Below, in pieces: positions 41,376-50,160 of a stretch of DNA of 64,000 nt. The translations under genes were made by a program, and so were the position numbers. Below the pieces are notes generated by a model, which worked only from the letters and a program-made list of their open reading frames with translations, was not told where the DNA came from and did not search any database. Where the stretch lies: positions 1 through 64,000 of the forward strand of contig NZ_JBJGED010000038.1 in NCBI RefSeq assembly GCF_045062745.1, read 5' to 3'. Within the stretch, counting starts at the first letter, position 1; every line of letters begins with the position of its first letter. Origin of the DNA: Paenibacillus_AA sp045062745 (GTDB taxonomy: Bacteria; Bacillota; Bacilli; Paenibacillales; NBRC-103111).

Positions 41376-42755
41376 TTGTCCGAAAAACCAAGTCGTCGCT
41401 CGTTTCGCCGTCGTATGGAGGAGTTGGTAACCCGGCTCAGAGAGGAGATCCTCAGCGGCCTCCGTCCGAATGGGGCTTATCTCCCTTCCTTGAACGAATT
41501 AACCGAGCAGTATCAGCTGAGTAAAAACTCGGTCCAAAAAGGGCTCGACCAGCTCGTCTCGGAATCGTTAATCGAGAGAGTGCCGTCTGTCGGCATCCGG
41601 GTCATTTACCGGGAAGCGGAGGAGCCCGCCCTGCTGAGGTTCGGCTACTATCCCTCCATGTACCGGGAAGCCGAGCTCGAGCAGCTGCTGATGGACTTCC
41701 ACGCCCAGCATCCGAACATTCGCGTACAGACGATTCCCTTGATCTACCAGAATTATTATGAGACGGTCAAAGCTTACTTCAGCAACGACCTGCTGGACGT
41801 AATCACGATCAATCACCATAATTTCGAGCAGTTTCGCGGCCGAGGCCAGGAGCCGGACATCGAGTTCGAGCAGGTGGTCCCTTCGGAGGAGACATACCCT
41901 TTTCTACATCGCGCCTTTTCGATCGGTTCGACCCTGTATGTGCAGCCGTTCATTTTTTCTCCGGTAATTCTTTGCTACAATCCCGAGCATTTTCGAGAAA
42001 GCGGCATTCCGCAGCCGGACGAGAGTTGGACATGGGACAAGCTCATCGAGTATTCCGAGTCTTTGAAAGGGCGCAATAACCGATATCCGTTTTATTTTTA
42101 CCCGCATTCCGACCATCGGTGGCCGATCTTTTTGCTTCAAAGCGGGTTTAAGCTGGAGCGGGACCCGTCCGGCAAGGCCCGAATCTGCGGAACGCCGTTC
42201 CTGGAGGGGCTGCAGAAGAGCTTCGAGTTGATCCAAACCCAAGGCATCTTCCCTGCCTTTCTGGCGGAAAGCGATATGGATGCGGAAGAGCTGTTCCTGC
42301 AGCAAAACATCTCGATCATGATGACGACCTACTTCAATCTGAACCGGCTTAAGCATGAAGCGATCCCTTACGCACTCGCGCCGCTGCCACGTTTGCATAC
42401 GTCCAAGACGCTTTTGCTCATTACCGGGCTTGCGGTCCATAAACATTCGAAGCAAAAAGAAGCGGCCCGCACGTTAGTTCAATTTCTGACTTCCTATCAA
42501 GCTCAGCTGCACATCCGCCAGACGACGGTAAGTATTCCGGCCATGAGGAAGGCCGCGGAGTGGAAGGGCGAGGAGCGCATCAACCGGCCGGAGGCATTTG
42601 ACGTGTATGAGAAGCTCGTCCCTACTTATGCGCAACTTTCCGAGCTTCGGCTGGAGCATGAGGACCTTAGCACGATCCGCAATCGCTTGAAGCTGTACTG
42701 GTCGGGCCTGGAGGATCTGGAGTCGACGTGCAAATGGCTCGAGGACCATTTGTGA
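41376..42755 (+). CDS. GntR winged-helix fused to a substrate-binding-protein domain
   Basis: A 459-residue cytoplasmic regulator. Residues 10-80 are a GntR winged helix (ELVTRLREEILSGLRPNGAYLPSLNEL and LSKNSVQKGLDQLVSESLI). From about residue 85 it continues as a type-I extracellular substrate-binding fold (LRFGYYPSMYREAELEQLLMDFH, DLLDVITINHHNFEQF, SPVILCYNPEHFRESGIPQPDESWTWDKLIEYSE) without signal peptide. A sugar-binding protein has thus been turned into an effector domain, as in LacI but with the type-I importer fold. The start is TTG 41376, eight bases after a G-rich ribosome site. A strong terminator follows; the likely targets are the two secreted proteins downstream. Confidence 0.88.
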   Translation: MSEKPSRRSFRRRMEELVTRLREEILSGLRPNGAYLPSLNELTEQYQLSKNSVQKGLDQLVSESLIERVPSVGIRVIYREAEEPALLRFGYYPSMYREAELEQLLMDFHAQHPNIRVQTIPLIYQNYYETVKAYFSNDLLDVITINHHNFEQFRGRGQEPDIEFEQVVPSEETYPFLHRAFSIGSTLYVQPFIFSPVILCYNPEHFRESGIPQPDESWTWDKLIEYSESLKGRNNRYPFYFYPHSDHRWPIFLLQSGFKLERDPSGKARICGTPFLEGLQKSFELIQTQGIFPAFLAESDMDAEELFLQQNISIMMTTYFNLNRLKHEAIPYALAPLPRLHTSKTLLLITGLAVHKHSKQKEAARTLVQFLTSYQAQLHIRQTTVSIPAMRKAAEWKGEERINRPEAFDVYEKLVPTYAQLSELRLEHEDLSTIRNRLKLYWSGLEDLESTCKWLEDHL

Positions 42756-42762
42756 GGGAAGG

Positions 42763-42796
42763 GCCGCTGAACCGATGTTCAGCGGTCTTTCTATTT
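42763..42796 (+). terminator. Rho-independent terminator after the GntR fusion gene
   Basis: GCCGCTGAAC (42763-42772) pairs with GTTCAGCGGT (42777-42786) around CGAT, followed by CTTTCTATTT. Confidence 0.85.
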
Positions 42797-42874
42797 AGGG
42801 GTTGTTCCGGGTTTATTCCTTCACCTGACCGAAACGGCTGAGCCTGATCAGCGAATCGCCTTCTTGCCCCCATC

Positions 42875-42949
42875 TTGTAAGGCAAAACTTACAAATAAGG
42901 CGCGAAATTAGTGAAGTTCCCCGGCTTATTTGTAAACTTGGCTTTACAA
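42875..42949. repeat. Intergenic repeat family C, copy 1
   Basis: Two 27-bp units in opposite orientation, 42875-42901 (TTGTAAGGCAAAACTTACAA and on) and 42923-42949 (whose reverse complement begins TTGTAAAGCCAAGTTTACAA). They agree at about 22 of 27 positions. Related units recur at 62900-63034. They lie in a 700-base gap that contains no supported gene. Confidence 0.6.
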
Positions 42950-43062
42950 CCAGCAGTACGTTTCTAACAACCTGAAAACCTCAGGCTGTTGAGAAAGTAG
43001 CAGTTGCAACGGTTGCACCAAAATCTTCGATTTTCGGTTAAAATCGCGCTTATGGCTAGCTG

Positions 43063-43249
43063 TAGTTCGATCTCGCCGAATTGCGCGAGGGCAGCTTGGC
43101 TCTCGATCGAGTTTTAACTCGATTTTGACGAATTGGAGCGGTTTTTTGGAGCCCTTACCCTGTCAGAATGCGCTCTAAATAGGCAAAATCGAATTGCATC
43201 CCGAAAAACGCTTCGGCTGCGTCTCTAAGTGGGCAAAATCGAATTACAC
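43063..43249. repeat. Intergenic repeat module A, copy 2
   Basis: Four units: forward TAGTTCGATCTCGCCGAATT (43063) and CTCGATTTTGACGAATTGGA (about 43118), reversed TAGGCAAAATCGAATTGC (about 43180) and TGGGCAAAATCGAATTAC (about 43230). Order, orientation and spacing match the copy at 8985-9170. Confidence 0.65.
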
Positions 43250-43462
43250 ATAGCTCTCCCGGTTCGCATCTCCTGGGCCAAAAGCGGGGGCATCGCGCTC
43301 CAAGAGAGGGAGGTTAGGGTCTTCCACTCGTTGCATCGCTAACAGTAAGAAGTCCAAATCGAGCAAGGAATCGCAATTAGTTACTATATAAACCGCATCG
43401 GACAGGGGGCTAGAATGAAAGAGAATGTCGATCATTCTCTCATTCGAAGGAGGCAGGAATTT

Positions 43463-46201
43463 ATGCGTAAAACAGGCTGGTTTCTTGCGGCCGCCGCAAT
43501 CCTTGTACTGACCGGCTTCATGATCTGGCTTCCGGGCGTCCGCAACGCCGAAGCCGCGGATACGGCCTGCTGCTGGATCGCCGCCACGAACCAAGCGAAT
43601 AATCGGATCGAAGCCTATGATCCGACCGTGGCCGACTGGAACAGCCCCGAGGCGTTGAAATGGTCATGGAAGCCGACGACGGCACTGGGCTACTCCGAGA
43701 AAGAAGCAAGTCTCTGGAACGGACCAACCGACGCCAAGCTGAAAGGCAACGTGCTCGTCACTACGGCCGGACAGCTGGGCACGATCGCCGCCTACCCTTC
43801 CGGCACGCGCATCTGGGCCGCCGACTTGGGCGCGGGCAGCAACCCCCACTCGATCGAGCTGCTGCCGGACGGGAATGTGGCCGTGGCGGCGAGCGACGGC
43901 AAGTGGATTCGCGTCTACACCGCTTCGCAAGGCCCGGACAGCCATACGTATGCGCAGTTTAATCTCGATTTCGCTCATGCGACGTATTGGGATTCGGAGA
44001 GCAGCCTGCTCTGGGTGATCGGCTACGATGCGGTCAAGAAGGAGCATATCGTGACCGCCCTAGTCGTTGGCGGGACGCCCGCGAATCCGACGCTTACCGA
44101 AGAGACGAGCCGCAGAAGCATCCTCCCCAGCCCCTGGGGGCACGACATCACCCCTTTTGCTGGCGAATCCGACAAGCTGTGGGTCAGCACGAATGCCGCC
44201 GTATACATTTATGACAAAACAGCCAAGACCTTCACGACGCCTGCGGACGGCATCGACCGATCGTTCGTCAAAGCCGTCGGTAACATGCCGAACGGCCAAG
44301 TGGTTGAAACGAAACCGGATATCAATAAAGATCCGGCCGGCGATTGCAAGGTAAACGGATGGTGCACGGATACGGTCGATTTTTTCAATCCCGCCATGAC
44401 CCGTAAAGCGACGGGAACCGCCTTCTACAAAGCGCGAATTTGGGATCAACCGATGGACGCCCGCATCTCGTCCGCGGTGAGTGGAAGTCCGGTGGAGACG
44501 TACTACGTCGGGCGTGTTCCTAGCGGAGGCAATCCGCTGCCCGACTATTTCTTCGTCCAGCCCGTTCAGGACGTTCAGGACGTTCAGGCCCAAGCCGATC
44601 TGACGTTTGCCCGCTACGTCGACCCCTTGACCGGTAGAATCTATGTGATGGTCACGAACAACTCCGTAACCGAGGCGCAGAACATCACCTTGCGCTTCGA
44701 TCCGGAACGCGCCATCGAGCGGGTGACAGAGGTCTCGAAAGTAAGCGGCAGCGAGTTGGCGACGAACTACTCCTCCCGGAATGGAACGCTCACCGCAGCA
44801 TTCACGCCGGGGGAGAGCAAGCTCTACGCGCTTCCACCGGGGTTCCGCTACCAGGTGCCTCAGCAGCTGCCCCAGGAGCCGCCGCTCATAGGGCCTTATA
44901 CGAATCTGGCCTTGAACCGGACGGTGCTCGCGTCCAGCGATTACGGCCGGTCAGGCTGGTTCAAGCGCGCGGCGGTCGATGGACTGCGCACCTCGACGTC
45001 CGCCTCCAACGGCTGGACCAGCTACAATGAGATCAAGAACAATCATACCGAGTGGATCGCTATCGACTTGGGCACGGCCTATAAGGTCAGCACCGTCGAT
45101 CTGTACCCAAGGGCCGACGGCCGGAATGCCGGTCTCGGCTATCCGACCGATTTCACGATTCAACTCTCCGAGGACAATCTGCATTGGACCACTGTGGTCG
45201 TCGGTCATCAGGAGACGAAGCCGGCCGGCATGCTCCGGTATGAGTTCCTTCCTACACAGGCGCGGTATGTGAAGGTGGAGGGAACGAATCTGACCCGCGA
45301 TCCGAACGGCAACTATCATATGCAGTTCGCCGAGATCGAGGTGTATTCCCGAACGGGCAGCGAGTTGTCGCTTCTGCTGTCTCCTTCCAAGCTGTTGGTG
45401 GGAAAATCGGGTCAATTGACGGTTGTCGGTTGGAATCCGGACGGCACCGTCAACCCGTTGGACAATACGTCGAAGCAGTTCACCAGCAGCGATCCGGCGG
45501 TGGCAACCGTGAATGCCCAAGGGCTCGTAACCGCTCACGCTACAGGGACCGCGCTCATAACCGCTACGGTGACCACGAAGGAAGGCAAGGTGGAAACCGG
45601 CTTATATGAGCTGAGCGTATACGGTCTGCCGTCCCCTTGGAAAGCGGAGTTTATCGGCTCTGCCTATGGGCTGATTACCCCCCTGGATGACGGCTTCGAC
45701 ATTCAGGCGACCGGGATCGGGTTGGGGGAAGAACAGTCGGGCGATGATCTCGTCTTTATGTATCAGGAGTATGCAACGACGAATCCGATCACGGTTACTG
45801 GTACGGTTTACTCGCTATACAAGGCGTCCTCCGGGCGCGACGGTCAAGCTGGGCTCATGATCAGGGGCGGGTCGGTATCCGATCCGAACGCTCCCTATGT
45901 GTACTTGGCTCAAAATGCGCAAGGCCGTATCGTCCTGTCTGCCCGGACGGAGCGAGGTGCAATGGAGCGGATCGAAGGCGACTATACCGTCTTCCCGACG
46001 GAGCTGAAGCTCGCCAAGACCGGGAACCGCTTCGTCGGATATTACCTCCTTGACGGTGTCTGGACCCCGATCAACGGAAATCCGGGACAATCCGGCATCA
46101 GCGTGAACATGGACCGAAACGTTCGAGCCGGCATCGCCGTCTACTCTTCGGAGGCAAGCTTGTACAGCTTGGCCCGGTTTTCCGGGATTCGGATTGAATA
46201 G
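43463..46201 (+). CDS. Secreted DUF6528 beta-propeller with F5/8C and Ig-like domains
   Basis: About 912 residues. A signal peptide (MRKTGWFLAAAAILVLTGFMIWLPGVRNAEA) leads to a DUF6528 propeller-like domain (about 35-440; CCWIAATNQANNRIEAYDP, then HSIELLPDGNVAVAASDG). An F5/8-type C/CBM32 discoidin domain (about 480-635; NLALNRTVLASSDYG, EWIAIDLGTAYKVSTVDLYPR, RYVKVEGTN) should bind sugars. A BIG_2 domain (about 640-725) and a concanavalin-like jellyroll end it. No catalytic residues were recognised; it may bind or cleave glycans. AAGGAGG precedes ATG 43463; the frame is open 16 codons further up without a ribosome site. A short 9-bp tandem repeat near 44564-44588 encodes VQDVQDVQ. Confidence 0.8.
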   Translation: MRKTGWFLAAAAILVLTGFMIWLPGVRNAEAADTACCWIAATNQANNRIEAYDPTVADWNSPEALKWSWKPTTALGYSEKEASLWNGPTDAKLKGNVLVTTAGQLGTIAAYPSGTRIWAADLGAGSNPHSIELLPDGNVAVAASDGKWIRVYTASQGPDSHTYAQFNLDFAHATYWDSESSLLWVIGYDAVKKEHIVTALVVGGTPANPTLTEETSRRSILPSPWGHDITPFAGESDKLWVSTNAAVYIYDKTAKTFTTPADGIDRSFVKAVGNMPNGQVVETKPDINKDPAGDCKVNGWCTDTVDFFNPAMTRKATGTAFYKARIWDQPMDARISSAVSGSPVETYYVGRVPSGGNPLPDYFFVQPVQDVQDVQAQADLTFARYVDPLTGRIYVMVTNNSVTEAQNITLRFDPERAIERVTEVSKVSGSELATNYSSRNGTLTAAFTPGESKLYALPPGFRYQVPQQLPQEPPLIGPYTNLALNRTVLASSDYGRSGWFKRAAVDGLRTSTSASNGWTSYNEIKNNHTEWIAIDLGTAYKVSTVDLYPRADGRNAGLGYPTDFTIQLSEDNLHWTTVVVGHQETKPAGMLRYEFLPTQARYVKVEGTNLTRDPNGNYHMQFAEIEVYSRTGSELSLLLSPSKLLVGKSGQLTVVGWNPDGTVNPLDNTSKQFTSSDPAVATVNAQGLVTAHATGTALITATVTTKEGKVETGLYELSVYGLPSPWKAEFIGSAYGLITPLDDGFDIQATGIGLGEEQSGDDLVFMYQEYATTNPITVTGTVYSLYKASSGRDGQAGLMIRGGSVSDPNAPYVYLAQNAQGRIVLSARTERGAMERIEGDYTVFPTELKLAKTGNRFVGYYLLDGVWTPINGNPGQSGISVNMDRNVRAGIAVYSSEASLYSLARFSGIRIE

Positions 46202-46217
46202 TATTTCCAGCATGGAA

Positions 46218-46242
46218 GAGGGCACCCTTGGGTGCTCTTTTT
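46218..46242 (+). terminator. Rho-independent terminator after the DUF6528 gene
   Basis: AGGGCACCC and GGGTGCTCT around a TT centre, followed by TTTTTCATTTTT. Confidence 0.8.
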
Positions 46243-46459
46243 CATTTTTCACGGTTTATTGTTCAGCTTTTAATTTTTGACCGTACCGTCACGGCTTATG
46301 ACCATCATGATCAACGGGAATGCCCTACAATATACCGTGTAAGCCGATTCATCATCACCGTTTGCTCGGAAAGGGGGAGTCTTACGTACCGGTTCCGGAT
46401 CGTCTCAGCATGATCGCAGCTCAGTCAGTCCCTAATCCATGATAAGGGAGAGGAAAGTT

Positions 46460-48931
46460 ATGAAGAGAAAAGCTTGTCTTGTAAGTACTGTCCTGCTGAT
46501 TTTGCTAAGTCTGTTCGGCATCCACTCCGCAAGCGCTGCGGACGAGTTAATTCCCAATTACAGTTTTGAAAGCGGTCTCACAAGCTGGACGCCATGGGGG
46601 GTCGGAGGGGCATCCGCCAGTACGACCCAAAAATATACCGGCACATCCAGCGTAAAAATCGTAGACACGAGCACAACGGTCCAATACGGAGCGGAAAGCG
46701 CCATGGTGGGCATATCGGCGAATAAGTATTATATGATTTATGCCAGGGCGTACATCGAAAGCGGAGCGGCCGATCTGTACATCCGCTTTTTTGACAGCAG
46801 TCAAAATTATATTTCGACCGCGTTCGTATCCAAAAGTACACCGGTAAACGAATGGACGTACCTGAAAGTCAAGGCGTTATCTCCGGCCAATGCCGCCTAT
46901 GCGACGGCTTTAGTTTACTCGAATAAGCTCAATACAGGGACCGTGTATTGGGATGATATTTTTCTAACCGCCGATTTTTCGAATTTGGGCTCGCAGGTAT
47001 ACGGCGAAGCGGGCATTCATTCTGCCACCTTCGGGAAAAATGCGTCTAATCAAGACGTCATCTACGCGGTTGCGGACGGCTCTACTTCCGACCCGGTCAC
47101 CTGGCCGGCGAAGCTCGTGGTGGTCGATATTAACGGCGGTTCGGTTACGGGAAGCATCCCACTTAACGGGTCCGGCGTTTCCTGGGCGGCTACGACGGCA
47201 ACGGACGGCAAAATTTATGTCGGAGCCGTAAACACAGGGAAGCTGTATCAATACACGCCAGGAAATACGAGTGCCGTGGATCTGGGCGTTGCTTTGGGCG
47301 AGTCCCATATCTTTTCGCTTACTCCCGGCGCGGGAGGCAAAGTATATGGGGGAACGGCGAATCATGCCAAGTTTTTCAAATGGGACAGTGTGGGCGGATT
47401 CTTTGAAATTCAGGCCAGCAACCCGATTTTTGACGGAATAACAAGAACATATGTGCGCAGCATCGCTCACGATATCGCGAACAATAAGACCTATCTAGGC
47501 GCAGGGGTAGGAGCCCGACTGGTCTACTTCGACAACAACTCCGGGAACCGGTACGATATTCTGCCGGCAAGTTATGCGAGCGACGAGTTCCTCTATACCC
47601 TGGATGTAACCGGCGGCAAAGTATTCGCGGGACTCGCACGCAGCAGCAAGATGCTCGTGCTGAACGTCGTGCATAACGGGTCGGCGGCTCCGACCGTGAC
47701 GGTGGACGCAGAGATTCCGGCCGTGCACTCTCTCGGCGTTTCCCCTGCGGTGAACGGCAAAGTGTACTATACGGCCAATGCCGTGTTGTATGAGTACAAC
47801 CTTGCCACGAAGACCAGTACGTCCCTGGGTGTGTCCGTAGGGTACAATCCGCCGGAGATCGGGATCGTCCAGCTGACGGATCAGACGAATTGGCCCGGTT
47901 CCACCGTTGTTACTCTGGGCAAGAAGGGCGGCAGCATGACGATGCTGAAGTATAACATCCAGACTGGAGCCACCTCTGAGTCGGTGCTCAATTTCCCGGA
48001 TACTCCGACGTCCATAAGAAGCGTTGCCGCAGGACCGGACGGCAAAATATACTCTTCGGGGTATTTGACCGGGGGGCTTGGCCGATATTCTCCGCTTCGC
48101 AGCGATTTGACCCAGACCTTGACCGGCTTTGGCCAAGCGGAGAACATGATTACCTACGGCGATAAACTGTATCAAGGCATTTACCCTGGCGGTAAGCTGG
48201 TTCAATATGATCCGGTTACAGGTGTAAAGACCCAGTTGTTCGACTTGGCGGCCGATCAGCAGGATCGTCCGTTCGGGTTGGCTGCGGGAGACGGCAACGT
48301 ATATATGGGAACCGTTCCAGACTACGGGCAGTTGGGCGGGGCGCTCACCATTTACAATGTGGCCGCGAATACGCACAGCACGCATCGGAATATCGTCCCC
48401 AACCAGAGCATCATCAGCCTGGCTTATCAGAACGGCTACGTCTATGGCGGCACTTCGGTATGGGGCGGGGCCGGCAGCACCCCGACAACGCAGCAAGCCA
48501 CCTTTTTCCGCTATAATGTGGCTACCGGCGTGACGAATACGTATACGCTGCCTGGAGTAGGCGCTTCCGACATTCAGGCGATAACGGGCGTAACCGTGGA
48601 TACGAAAGGCAAAGTGCTGTTTTGGGCGGAAGGCTATCTGATGCGCTACGATCCGGTCACGAATGCCATCACCAATCTAGGCCAGAAGTATCCGATCAAC
48701 TATACGATCACCCAGGCTTCCTTCGTATCTGCGGATGCTTTCATGGAAATCGGCAAGGGAGATCATGTATACGGCAACATCGGCTCCAATTTGTTCGTGA
48801 TCGATAAGGATACTTACGCGGTTACCACCATCCCCACCCCTGCTGGCATCGATCCGACTCATTTCGCGCAAGATGAATTCGGTAATATTTATTTCTCGAA
48901 CGACAACGATCTTTGGAGGTATGCGTTCTAG
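46460..48931 (+). CDS. Secreted carbohydrate-binding beta-propeller protein
   Basis: About 823 residues. A signal peptide (MKRKACLVSTVLLILLSLFGIHSASAA) is followed by a CBM4/9-like jellyroll (about 30-175; ELIPNYSFESGLTSWTPWGVGG, NEWTYLKVKALSP, TGTVYWDDIFLTADF). The rest is a long series of repeating four-stranded blades with DGKIYVGAVNTGKLYQYTPG and ADGKIYSSGYLTGGLGRYSP-like repeats, a seven- or eight-blade propeller arrangement. No active site was recognised; some lyases and glycosidases use such propellers, so an enzyme is possible. GAGAGGAAAG precedes ATG 46460. It follows the DUF6528 gene with its own long leader. Confidence 0.75.
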   Translation: MKRKACLVSTVLLILLSLFGIHSASAADELIPNYSFESGLTSWTPWGVGGASASTTQKYTGTSSVKIVDTSTTVQYGAESAMVGISANKYYMIYARAYIESGAADLYIRFFDSSQNYISTAFVSKSTPVNEWTYLKVKALSPANAAYATALVYSNKLNTGTVYWDDIFLTADFSNLGSQVYGEAGIHSATFGKNASNQDVIYAVADGSTSDPVTWPAKLVVVDINGGSVTGSIPLNGSGVSWAATTATDGKIYVGAVNTGKLYQYTPGNTSAVDLGVALGESHIFSLTPGAGGKVYGGTANHAKFFKWDSVGGFFEIQASNPIFDGITRTYVRSIAHDIANNKTYLGAGVGARLVYFDNNSGNRYDILPASYASDEFLYTLDVTGGKVFAGLARSSKMLVLNVVHNGSAAPTVTVDAEIPAVHSLGVSPAVNGKVYYTANAVLYEYNLATKTSTSLGVSVGYNPPEIGIVQLTDQTNWPGSTVVTLGKKGGSMTMLKYNIQTGATSESVLNFPDTPTSIRSVAAGPDGKIYSSGYLTGGLGRYSPLRSDLTQTLTGFGQAENMITYGDKLYQGIYPGGKLVQYDPVTGVKTQLFDLAADQQDRPFGLAAGDGNVYMGTVPDYGQLGGALTIYNVAANTHSTHRNIVPNQSIISLAYQNGYVYGGTSVWGGAGSTPTTQQATFFRYNVATGVTNTYTLPGVGASDIQAITGVTVDTKGKVLFWAEGYLMRYDPVTNAITNLGQKYPINYTITQASFVSADAFMEIGKGDHVYGNIGSNLFVIDKDTYAVTTIPTPAGIDPTHFAQDEFGNIYFSNDNDLWRYAF

Positions 48932-48960
48932 AATTTATTACAGGGTTCGGAATAACCTTC

Positions 48961-49025
48961 CTTCATGATTTCTTCAGATTTCTTTAGGTTTTTTTTCGGG
49001 AATCTGAACAACTGGTTGTTATGAT
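48961..49025 (+). promoter_or_regulatory. Three 10-bp direct repeats and inverted repeat before ddl
   Basis: CTTCATGATT, TCTTCAGATT and TCTTTAGGTT follow one another at exactly 10-bp steps (48961-48990), the layout of a site for an OmpR-type response regulator. TTCAGATT (48973-48980) and AATCTGAA (49001-49008) also form an inverted repeat. TATGAT at 49020-49025 may be the -10 box. The regulator is not in the window. Confidence 0.45.
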
Positions 49026-49074
49026 AGTGCCAGTTAGACAAGCGGCGATCATCAACACCAGGTGGAGGAGAACG

Positions 49075-50160
49075 ATGAAAACGAACCTATATGTCATTTA
49101 TGGCGGCAAATCGGCGGAGCATGACGTCTCCTTGAAAACCGCCCAAACGGTCATTAACGCCGTGGACAAAGCCAAGTACGACATCCACCCGATCTATATC
49201 TCGCCGCAAGGCGTCTGGAGCAGCTACGGCCGGGTGGAACGACAAATCGACCATTACGAGCTATTGCGCATCAAATGTACCGGTGGGGATGTGGCGACAG
49301 GGATGGGCGGACTGCTGATCCGGTATTTCGCCTCGGAACAGCCCTGCGTCGCATTTCCCGTCATTCACGGGACGAACGGAGAGGACGGGACGCTGCAGGG
49401 CTTGCTGGAGCTGCTCAATGTGCCCTACGTCGGGAGCGGCGTCCTGGCCTCGGCCGTCGGGATGGACAAAGCGGCGGCCAAACGCTTGCTGGCCGAGGCC
49501 GGCATTCCGCAAGCGGCCTACATGACCGTGCTGCGGCACGAATGGGCCGAAGCCCCCGACGCCATCGTCGCCCGCATCGAAGAGGAGCTCGGCTATCCAT
49601 GCTACGTCAAGCCGGCCAATCTGGGCTCGAGCATCGGCATCAGCCGTTGCGCAGATCGGCCGGGGCTGCGGGATGCCGTGCACGCCGCCTTCGCCTACGA
49701 CCGGAAGCTGGTCGTGGAGCGGGAAGTGCTCGGCCGCGAGCTGCAGGTGGCCGTTCTCGGGAACGAGCACCCGGTCTGCTCGGTGGCGGGCGAATTCGAG
49801 AAGGAGCCGGAGTTTTTCGACTACGAACGAAAGTACATGAGCGGCAACCTGGTGCAGCGTATCCCGGCGCAGGGGACGGACCGCGTACACGAGCAGCTGC
49901 GGGATTACGCCCTGAAGGCGTTTCAAGTGCTGGACGGCGCCGGCCTGATGCGGGTGGACTTCTTCGTGACCGACCGGGATGAAGTGTTTTTGAACGAAGT
50001 GAATACGATGCCGGGCTTTACGAAGATCAGCATGTTTCCCGCCCTCTGGGAGCGGACGGACGGTACGACGTATCCGCAGCTGATCGAGCGGCTGATCGGA
50101 CTCGCGCTTGAGCGGCATCAGCATAAGCAGTCGATCCGATACGGGAGGGAGGCGATATGA
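49075..50160 (+). CDS. ddl: D-alanine-D-alanine ligase
   Basis: A 361-residue ATP-grasp enzyme that joins two D-Ala for peptidoglycan. YVIYGGKSAEHDVSLKTA is the N-terminal loop, GTNGEDGTLQGLLELL the D-Ala1 region, YVKPANLGSSIGISR the ATP grasp, and NEVNTMPGFT the metal and D-Ala2 site. The omega loop FFDYERKY keeps the Lys-Tyr pair of true D-Ala-D-Ala ligases; the VanA/VanB type replaces it. So a D-lactate or D-serine ligase is unlikely. The SD is GGTGGAGGAG and ATG 49075 is the start; the upstream ATG at 49021 overlaps the likely -10. Its stop overlaps murF (ATGA). Confidence 0.95.
   Translation: MKTNLYVIYGGKSAEHDVSLKTAQTVINAVDKAKYDIHPIYISPQGVWSSYGRVERQIDHYELLRIKCTGGDVATGMGGLLIRYFASEQPCVAFPVIHGTNGEDGTLQGLLELLNVPYVGSGVLASAVGMDKAAAKRLLAEAGIPQAAYMTVLRHEWAEAPDAIVARIEEELGYPCYVKPANLGSSIGISRCADRPGLRDAVHAAFAYDRKLVVEREVLGRELQVAVLGNEHPVCSVAGEFEKEPEFFDYERKYMSGNLVQRIPAQGTDRVHEQLRDYALKAFQVLDGAGLMRVDFFVTDRDEVFLNEVNTMPGFTKISMFPALWERTDGTTYPQLIERLIGLALERHQHKQSIRYGREAI

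Noticed and set aside
43244..43594. 116-residue minus-strand frame beside repeat module A
   Set aside because: It overlaps the start of the DUF6528 gene and repeat units, with no ribosome site or domain.
49075..50160. VanA/VanB/VanG-type resistance ligase
   Set aside because: The omega loop FFDYERKY and NEVNTMPGFT match normal D-Ala-D-Ala ligases; no vanH, vanX, vanY or vanT is nearby.
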